DNA of 64,000 bases from Eunapius fragilis (Eukaryota > Porifera > Demospongiae > Spongillida > Spongillidae). The translations under genes and the position numbers were made by a program. Position 1 is the first letter of the stretch; each line of letters starts with the position of its first letter. The notes beneath the pieces are model-generated. The model was not told the origin of the DNA. It ran no database searches and worked only from the letters and a program-made list of their open reading frames with translations. Shown here piece by piece: positions 49,831 to 58,800 of this stretch. The stretch covers positions 2,654,553 through 2,718,552 of the forward strand of contig OY811980.1 of assembly GCA_963681505.1 (NCBI GenBank), in the 5' to 3' direction.

Positions 49831-50290
49831 CTAAGCTTTGCGGGATTTGGTGAAAGATGGATTCCCATCATTCCAGTATATAGTTTTGCAAGTGGTTTTC
49901 TTTGCCCCTCTGTTAGCATACATGCCAGAGAGTGTGGCCTCGTCTGTCTTGTACCGAATGTCATGCTTGAGCATGTGAACCAGCTTCAGGCCAACCAGGT
50001 CAGCGTCGTCCTCCGTGGTGTAGACACAGATCACACCTGTGTCCTTGTCCCAGGCATTTGGGTTCTCAAGTGCTGTGGAAGACTTGGCGGCTATGGCTCC
50101 CAGTTCTCCGCTCTGCACACTCGGTCTGATAGTGTGCCATGCCTTGTCCAGTTCGGCACGCTTGCGAAATACTAGCCACTTTCCAAAGGCTTCTTGGGTT
50201 CTTAGATGGTCTGGACCATGGACATACAGCCAGTATCCGTCTGTAATGCTTGATGGATTAAGTTCACTACTCAAGTAGTCACCACATGAA
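49831..50290 (-). CDS. 3' exon of a Bles03/UPF0696 (DUF1917)-like gene
   Basis: A CCCTCAG acceptor at about 50,291 opens a terminal exon of 153 codons ending at a stop at 49,831. It reads SITDGYWLYVHGPDHLRTQE, FGKWLVFRKRAELDKAWHTI, SGELGAIAAKSSTALENPNA, KDTGVICVYTTEDDADLVGL and HDIRYKTDEATLSGMY. The G-K-W-L, S-G-E-L-G-A, K-x-S-T-x-x-E-N-P-N and Y-K-T-D-E motifs are those I associate with the Bles03 (human C11orf68) family, a cytosolic protein of unknown function. The in-frame start of the open frame is not ATG and the sequence is open up to the acceptor, so upstream exons must exist. I cannot see them among the repeats at 50.4-51.6 kb. Confidence 0.65.
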
Positions 50291-50424
50291 ACTGAGGGAA
50301 ATTATTCCATATTTTACAGTATAATATACATACACTGCCTGATAATACAAATCATGTGGAGCTGATCACATTTTTTATACGCTGACATTCATGAATAGTA
50401 AAGGCATTAGGCCTTGCCCCGCAT

Positions 50425-51018
50425 TTCAGAGCTCGAGACTAGCTAATGGGCCTTAATTATAATAATCACTGCATGATTATGGAATGTGGTTTATCTTGCT
50501 CTTACTGTACTAAACAAGCTCAAGAAGATAGAATAATTCGAGGCTAAAATATCTTTACTGCTGGTCAGTTTGATATTGATAGCATTTCAATTGTTGTCAT
50601 CTGTCTCAGAAGGGGTTATCTCTAAAATTGGATAAGTTACGTGTTGAACTCTTTTAGAAACTTATTCTTGAGAAATGTTTCTAAGTAGTACATGCTTGGA
50701 GATGTATTTTCTGTTCATTGTATCAACACACTGAACGTACTGCAATTGGAATGTATTCAGTACCCTTATTCAGTGGTAATCAGTAATCAGTTTTAAGCCC
50801 ACGAGTATGAAATGTACCATGCACATTTGAGTCTCCACGAACCATGCAAAGCCCGGCTGGCTCCTCATGCATAAACCAATGCCAAAGCCACGCAACACAT
50901 GGTACACTGTAGTACAATATGCATTTTGATCATCTTGTTCTGTAAAGTCTACCAGTGTATACTATGCATGAATGTGTGTGTGTATGTGTTAAACCTCCTG
51001 CCTAGTACTCACACACAA

Positions 51019-51060
<42 letters not shown>

Positions 51061-51545
51061 CAGTACACTATTTATTACTGACTAAAAAGGATAATCTAAA
51101 ATATAGCTAAACAAGGTGGAGAAAACCAATTACACTCAGTGTATACATGTGCTGCTCAAAAGTCCAAGCCTCTGAGTCCTGAGGGAGATAAACTCATAGA
51201 AATGTACACTTCAAGCATGAAAGTGCTCAGTTATTGGTCACATGTGATTGAGTTCTAATTACTGCATTTTAAGTGTGTTGATACGGCGCACAGAAAATAT
51301 GTATCCAAGCTAGTATAGCAAAAATACAAACATCTCATTTTGACTAGTATAATCTAAAAGACTTCAACACTGTGACCTGGGAAGTGCCATCAGTTTTGAA
51401 CTGACCAGTTTTCCAGCAAAGGAGCTGGCAGCAAAGATAAAATTATAGTCACCGAAGGTTTCTTAACGTAGTTATTTAACCTCCTTGAGTATGGTATGAG
51501 CATGATAAGCCACATTCCACAGCCATGAAGTAAATATAGGGCTGT
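50425..51545. mobile_element. Palindromic element, about 1.1 kb
   Basis: The arm at 50,430-50,760 is mirrored at 51,225-51,545: ATTATGGAATGTGGTTTATC at 50,477 faces GATAAGCCACATTCCACAGC near 51,506; GTATTTTCTGTTCATTGTATCAACACACT faces its complement near 51,270. The centre holds GT- and CA-rich DNA. A related, longer element lies at 53.6-55.3 kb. Confidence 0.75.
51019..51056. repeat. (CA)n microsatellite at a palindrome centre
   Basis: About 18 CA units, near the symmetry axis of the surrounding palindromic element. The related element has GT/CA-rich DNA at the same place (54,575-54,660). Confidence 0.9.
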
Positions 51546-52085
51546 CCCATATCTGAAACGGGGATGAGATTACAGAGAGCTAAACGTCCTACTTTTCAAA
51601 TGGAAATACAATACACCCGCATATTTCATAATATCCCCTATTCAATAAAGAGTGCATCAGATCTCCAAACAGGAACACACACAGATGTGCTTACTGCAAT
51701 GTACATGCACACACAATGTGCAGAGCATGTTTATTGCTTGGAGATACGCTATAAGCATTGCGTGTAATGTGCATGTGTTTGTACTGTGTCCATGTTTTGA
51801 AGTTTGTTCGAACAAGTATAGAAAACGGAAGTAATTGATCAAAAGGCAGTTTCCTTATATATGTTGAAAAGAAGCCACAGGAAACTGCAACTAAACACTA
51901 AGGAAACATCAGTGCAACTAGGTGGCATTTAAAAGAGGTACCATTACATACAATACACATCAGCTGTCCATATATGGCACTCTAAGGGTTTGACCAGATT
52001 CGCTGCAAGATTCCTGGAGTGTATCATCATGTCCTTAACTTATGAATATGCCCTACTATAGAGGCCCAATTTTGTTTCCGCATGT

Positions 52086-52089
<4 letters not shown>

Positions 52090-52125
<36 letters not shown>
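52090..52125. repeat. (TA)n microsatellite
   Basis: About 18 TA units just before a GGCGGATTTAG-poly-G junction. Confidence 0.95.
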
Positions 52126-52126
<1 letters not shown>

Positions 52127-52128
<2 letters not shown>

Positions 52129-52612
52129 GTAGTGGCGGATTTAGGGGGGGGGGGGGGGGGGGGGAGAGGGAGATGAGAAAAAAATTTTGTGGCAGAAACG
52201 GTATGAAATTCCTTATAACGCGAAACTTGCAAAGCTTCTGGGGCGAAAATGGGGGAGCTTGCAGCGCTCCCCCATACACCTTAGCTGGAGCTGGAGGGGG
52301 CTCCCGCACGTACCCTCTGCCCTTTGCGCCGTGGGGGGGGGTAGGGATGGTTGCGTCAACTTGGGTGCATAGGTACACGAAACGATATATTAATTATTGC
52401 ACTTGAACTGTTGGTTACAGACACTTGTATCATGAGCTTGTATCTCACCTGCCATTCGTGGAATCTTATGGACACAGGTTGCAGTCGGTTATTGGTGACG
52501 TCACGCCGGTGTGCGGTAAACAGAGTAATATAACTTGATGTCACGCTAGACTGGGGGGGGGGGGGGGGGGGGGGGGGGGTGCAAGGTGCATGTACCCCCA
52601 GCCGCTACCATT
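52127..52612. mobile_element. Possible hAT-type MITE with poly-G ends
   Basis: The left side reads AGTAGTGGCGGATTTAG followed by 22 G. The right side, on the minus strand, reads GGTAGCGGCTGGGGGTAC, with a second long G run (52,553-52,579) nearby. GTGGCGGAT-like ends with poly-G are typical of a non-autonomous hAT family that also occurs at 53,952-54,220 and as CAGGGGCGGATACAGG near 10,862. The limits are uncertain and no target duplication was seen. Confidence 0.35.
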
Positions 52613-52734
52613 CTAAACTTAATAGTATCACTAGCACTACCCTTTCACTCTGTATTCGTCTCATTCTTCACAAAAATATTAATAATAGTACGCCCACAAT
52701 TTTTCTGTGGTTAAGTCATTATATGTAAATTGAC

Positions 52735-52802
52735 ACCGGAAGTTTATTTTGCCAGCAAATGACTGAATTGCTTCTCTGAAGTAATCTGTACAGCTATGGC
52801 AG
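52735..52802 (+). promoter_or_regulatory. Candidate promoter and 7-nt first coding exon of the PTP gene
   Basis: An ETS-type site ACCGGAAGT (52,735-52,743) lies 53 bp before ATGGCAG (52,796-52,802), which is followed at once by a consensus donor GTGAGT. CpG density rises downstream. The 7-nt exon ends in phase 1 and joins in frame to the acceptor at 56,464, giving [13 protein letters not shown]. No TATA box is visible. The join is inferred; the phase match alone would occur by chance one time in three. Confidence 0.45.
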
Positions 52803-55800
52803 GTGAGTGCTTGGGTTTCTCGCGTTTGAGGTCTATCGCGGTGCGCCGTGCGACGATCAGCGTCTACAAATAAGCCTGGTGACTATGCGCACACGTCACA
52901 CATGCATAGGCTGAAGGCTGTCCACACCTGTGCCCCAAGCTGCTACGGGTCGTTAAATATTGGTATGGAGAGGTAGCCGGTGCAAGCGACCGACCGCTAA
53001 ATGCTCGGGTGTCTGAACCTGTATATGTTATCTCCGTCTAAACTGTGTAGCTTGTTCTGCGTACGTACGCTCATTTGGTGTGGACAGGTCGTAGGGGAAA
53101 CCGACCTGGGGTGGCGCGTTTGTTTGCGTATTATATTTGTACCTTAGTCATTCTATCCGCTTATTGCGAGTTCCGTTGGTATTTGAAATGGTATTGCATG
53201 CCAACAAGTTACATGCAGTACCATTTCAAATGCCATCTGAGTGACTTTTCGTTGTCAATAAGGTTACTGACCGAGCGTAGTGTTATCCCATAAAAGAGGG
53301 TAGTTCCAGCACTTACACTTGCCAGGTGGATGTATCTGCAGAAACCGAGCTTGTAATGTCATCATGTGTCTGTTTGCACACATATACACACATGCACCCT
53401 CATGCACACATACACACATGCACACAGATACACACATGCACATGTATATACACATAAGCACACGACACTTACACATTATATATTCAGAAGTGTAATGGTG
53501 GTTGATAGTACCTCCAAAGCTTTTTAGTTTGATGTGTGCACATGGAGGTGTGGATGAAGGTGTGATAAAGATGGAGGTGTTGCTGAGCGGAGAGAGCAAA
53601 CGATAACCTTATAGACTTGATGTCATTTCATACATGTTGTGGGCATGGCTGGTGCTACATTACAGTGTGGGTCCATTCTAGAGCTTGAGACTAGATATTG
53701 GGCCATAGTTACCGAATGGCTATGGAATGTGGCTTCTCATGCTACGTGTATTTGAGAAACGTGAGGACTATATAGCCATTACAAATTTTATCTTTGCGGC
53801 TGGAGGGAAAACTGGTTCAAGGCTGATAGCACTTCAATTGGAGTCACTTGTGTCCGAAGGCTTTTTCTCTCAATTTTGCCATGTAGTCATTTATAAAGAG
53901 GAGTTTCTACATATTTGCATAGGAGACATTTTCTATTTGTCACATTAGCATCAGTGGCTGATACGGGTGGGGGGGGATCGGTGGCGTCTGGACCCCCCTC
54001 AGATCTGGTGATGAATAAAATTAAGTATCAGTACTATCAACGAAACCAATTAACAACACCCCACGTGATATAGCGTATCATCCAGTGCACAAGTGCAGGA
54101 CCCCCAAAAGCTTCCACGCTTTGTGTGGGAGGGGGCACATCCCCCTTCCGCTCCCTCCCCAAGTTGATTATTCATGTCAGACCCCCCCCCCCCTTTCCAA
54201 AATTCCTGTATCCACCCCTGAGCATGCTGAATGTACAATATTCTCACTACTTTGTACGGCCATGCCCACAACGCATCAACAGTACCACATACATTAGTAC
54301 ACATCATGTCTATGAGCTCATCGTGGGCTTTTTCCCCTCAGGACTCAGAGATCCAAGCGTAAGAGTCATGCTGGCTTACTGTATGAATGTTCTTTCATTT
54401 TCAGTTCAGTTTCTTTACCTTGTTAGCTATACCATTCTGGGTTATTGTTGTTGAGGATGGATTGATGCTGTGCCTTGCTCTCCATGAACCATGCAGAGCT
54501 GTGCTGGCTCCCTCACGCATTAACCCAAAGCTTGATCACCCTGTTTTGTAATGTCTACTAGTGTATACTGTGCATGTGTGTGTGTGCACGTGCATGTATG
54601 TGTGCGTGTGTGTGTGTGTGCGTGTGTGTGTGTGCCTGGTTCACTCACATACGCACACAGTACACTTATTTATTAAAAAGGGGAATCAAAGAATGGTGCG
54701 TGATTGGCTCTGCATGAAAGCAAGGGACAGAGTCAATCCATGCTCAACAACTAAGCTAAAACTGTAACACCCCAAAATGGTAACAGCTAACAAGGTGGAG
54801 AAACTGAAAGGAAAACACACACTCAGTTTGCCATTATTATTGAGGATAGTGATAAACTCATAGACGTGATGTGTGCATATGTACATGGTACTGTTCATAC
54901 TTGTTGTGGGCGTAAAACTGATTAGTTTTTGGTCTGGTCATGCATTGGGTAGTGAGTGAATACTTTATAATTAGTACACAGAAATTACAGCTCCAAGCAA
55001 GTACAATTAGATTATGTAGAAACATCTCTTTAGAATACATGTACATTTCTAAAATAGTTCCAACTGGAAAAAATCTTCTGACATGAATGACTCCAATTGA
55101 ATTGCTGTCAGTCTCGAACCAGTTTACCAGTGTAGGAGCCAGCAGTATAGGTAAAATTGGCTACAGTCCTTGAAGGCTTCCCAACCCAGTAATTCTGTCC
55201 AGTATGAGGATCAAGCCACATTCCATAATCATGCAGTAATTAGGGGGCTCTCCTGGGGATGGGGTCGCAGGGAAACTAATGTCCAACTCTTCAATGGATT
55301 GAATTACCCATGTACACTGTATGACTTATGTACAGCCATGTGCTCACCTGTGTGCTACCATGTGCTCACATGTGTACAGCCATGTGCTCACATGTGTACA
55401 CCCATGTGCTCACATGTGTACAGCCATGTGCTCACATGTGTACAGCCATGTGCTCACATGTGTACACCCATGTGCTCACATGTGTACAGCCATGTGCTCA
55501 CATGTGTACACCCATGTGCTCACATGTGTGCAGCCATGTGCTCACATTTGTATGTACAACTACATTGTACATGTGTGTACACACGTGTGCAGCTATGTGC
55601 CAACAATCCAGTCCTTCCTGTGGTGGTGTAAGATCAAAGGGACACAGTAGAACGATCTCTTCTCCGGCACATAACTTAGTGATGGGAATTAATTTACACT
55701 GAGTGTACATTACCTTCAAAGGTATGTGTGTATGTGGGGTGCATATTCTATTGCTTGTGTGCGAGAGAGGTGTGTGTTTTTGGTTAGCGTAAAAGCAGAG

Positions 55801-58800
55801 AGGGATGTAACCCAAATAGATATTTCTATGACTTTCAGGTCACCCTCTTCTCCTCCCCAGTCCTTTCTACCTCTCCCTGCATTACGACACTACCTACTTT
55901 CCTCCCTTCTTTCTCTTCTCCCTTCTTCCATTCTCACCTCCCCCCCTCTCCTTCCCTCCCCTCCGTTCTTCTCCTTTGCCCCCACATGTTTACTGTATGC
56001 ATTTGTCTCGACTCCTACCCATTCCTCCCTGTTCAAGCCTCTCGCGATTTCCTATAGTCCAATGTATGGGTACCTACTTCTGTGAAGGGATGGGGACCCT
56101 ACTCCTGTGAAGGGATGGGGACCCTACTTCTGTGAAGGGATGGGGACCCTACTCCTGTGAAGGGATGGGGACCCTACTCCTATGAAGGGATGGGGACCCT
56201 ACTCCTGTGAAGGGATGGGGACCCTACTCCTATGAAGGGATGGGGACCCTACTCCTGTGAAGGGATGGGGACCCTACTCATGTAAAGGGATGGGGACCCT
56301 ACTCCTGTGAAGGGATGGGGACCCAACTCCTGTGAAGGGATGGGGACCCTACTCCTGTGAAGGGATGGGGACCCTACTCCTGTGATGGAATAGGGACCCT
56401 ACTACTGTGAAAGGATGGGATGGTTATGCTTTCTCTTTCGTTATCCCATAGTAGCCTGCTCAGATATGGATGAGAAGGAACACACTTCAGTGGAGAGGTC
56501 TGGAAGCACAGGTAGAGGGGAGAAGTCTTCCCTCTTCAGGTCACTAAGCAAAGTCCTTCATCGCAAGAGTAAGTGTTGAAGGGGCCCTGGATCCAGTGTG
56601 TAGGTCTGGGGATGAGGATGGTGGATCCTGGGGACTGGAAAACAGTTGCTTGCTGTACGTTGCATCACCTTGTATGCTTTATGCAGCACTTCAATGGTAT
56701 GCCTTCAACCCCCCATATACTATGTACAGCCTCCCTATGCACCCATACATGTAGTTTCCCCCCTCATACCTGCATGTACTGTATACCCTTCCCCACACAC
56801 CCACAACCCCTCAGCTCTCCTTCCCTCACATTGACTGGCACAATCATGCTAGCGTTAGACATTAATATTTTCATACACAGATACATCTCTTACGTGTACT
56901 TCACCCCCTTTCTGCACTACCCCTTCCATACCACCCCTCCCTTCCACACCACACCACCACCGCTCCCACACCACCCCTCCCACATTGCCTTCCTGAGCTA
57001 CCCCTCCCTTCAGCATGTGCAAAGACACATTGCCCCACTTTTATCTCCACCCCCCATCCCTAGTTGAAGCAGGGCACACCACCTCCCCCCAATGTTGGCA
57101 TATGCACCCAAATATGGGCATGACCCCTCCCCAATAGGTGAGGCACATTCCCAATATGGGCGGAGCACACCACCTCTCCCCAATATGGGCATGGTATACT
57201 GGCCACTCCCCAATATGGGCGGGGCACATTGCCCAATATGGGCGGGGCATACTGCCCCACTCCCCAATATGGGTGGAGCCCATCAGAGCAAGCCCAGGGT
57301 TGAGTAGTGATGGCCAAAGTGATGACATGCCATGGACCATCATCTAACCTCACCTGGTTGCATGGTGCAGTGGTGGCTATGTCGAGGTGTTGTGGTATGT
57401 CGATCAGTTGTGGCCCAACACTGATTTCCCATGCCCACTTCTATAGTGCTCTCCTACATGTACTCACCATTATCCTATTATCTCTTGGTGTGTGTGGAAT
57501 GTGGTTATGCGGCTTAGTGGTTTCCCTCATTACTTGCTTGTGTGTGTGTGTGTGTGCGTGTGTGCGTGTGTGTGTGTGTGTGTGTGATGTGTGTGTGTGT
57601 ATGTGTGTGTGTGTATTCTTGTCAGGTACAGATTCCAGTCTCCAGCCCATGGCACCTGGAACCAGTCCGCTCACACGCAGTGGTGTGAGTTCCCCCAGTC
57701 TTACAACAGGTATATCTAGTGCTTTGAAAATGGATGCACTTGTAGAGATTGTGCCACTATTTTGGTACCCCAGTTATGAGGGACACTCCCTCAGAGGGCA
57801 TCCGAGGTGCGCTTGGTGACGCCTCCTATGGGAGGAGCTCCACACCCCCTCTGGCCAGATTGGCAGTGTATCGGCCTGTTAAGATAAACCAGTTCCACGA
57901 GTATGTGGCTGTGCGTGATGAGAAGAAACAGTTACTTTTCAAAGAGGAGTTTGAGGTTATCAAGCCTGCACATGCACATACTTATTTTAACCCTTGCATG
58001 CTTACCCTCTGCAGTTGATCCAGAAGAAGTCTCCATGGCACCCATCTGAGGCCAGTCAGAACCCACTGAATGAGAGCAAGAATCGTTATGGCAACATCAC
58101 TGCTTGTAAGAAGCTTTCTCATTTGTTTCATTCGATTACCTTCATCCTTTGGTTTATCGTTCTATGTCCATTTCTGCCCTGTCACTCCCTCCCCCTCCTC
58201 TCCTCTCCCCCTTCCCTTCCTCCTCCCCTCCACCCCTCCCCTCCACCCCCTCTCTCCCTCCCTCCCCCTCCTCCTCCCTCACCCCTCCTCCTCCCCTCTC
58301 TCCCTCCCTTATCCTCTCTATCCTTCTTACCTGCTCCCTTCTCTCCTCTCACCATTCTCCCTCCCAACTCATTGGTGCATCCGTCCAGTTGACCACACCC
58401 GTGTCAGGCTGACACCAGTTGATGGAGTCCGGTGCTCCGATTACATCAATGCAAATTTCATTACAGTATGTTGCATTGGGTGCTCTCAAGTGTGCCAAAC
58501 ACTCCACGGGCTTTAGACCTCTTCTTGTAAGTGCCTACCTCTCTCTTTGCTCACGACAACAGGGCTACTCTAAGGAGGTGGAGTACATAGCAGCCCAGGG
58601 TCCTCTGGAGCCCACTGTGTGCGACTTCTGGAGGATGATTTGGGAGCATGACATACACATCATCGTCATGGTGACCAACGTCATGGAACAGGGAAAGGTC
58701 TGGAAATTCCCCCTCACCCCCCACGCACCCCTCAAAAAACATCTGACTTTTTTTAATTTACACACTTGGCTTTGCCTGCAGTCCAAATGTGCAGTGTACT

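Noticed and set aside
55170..55702. Three overlapping frames rich in CSHVLTCV
   Set aside because: The 22-bp minisatellite is open in all frames. It is intronic to the PTP gene.
57994..58516. Pro/Ser/Leu-rich frames in PTP introns
   Set aside because: They represent the pyrimidine-rich intron between exons 5 and 6. Splice sites and the phase of flanking exons show it is removed.
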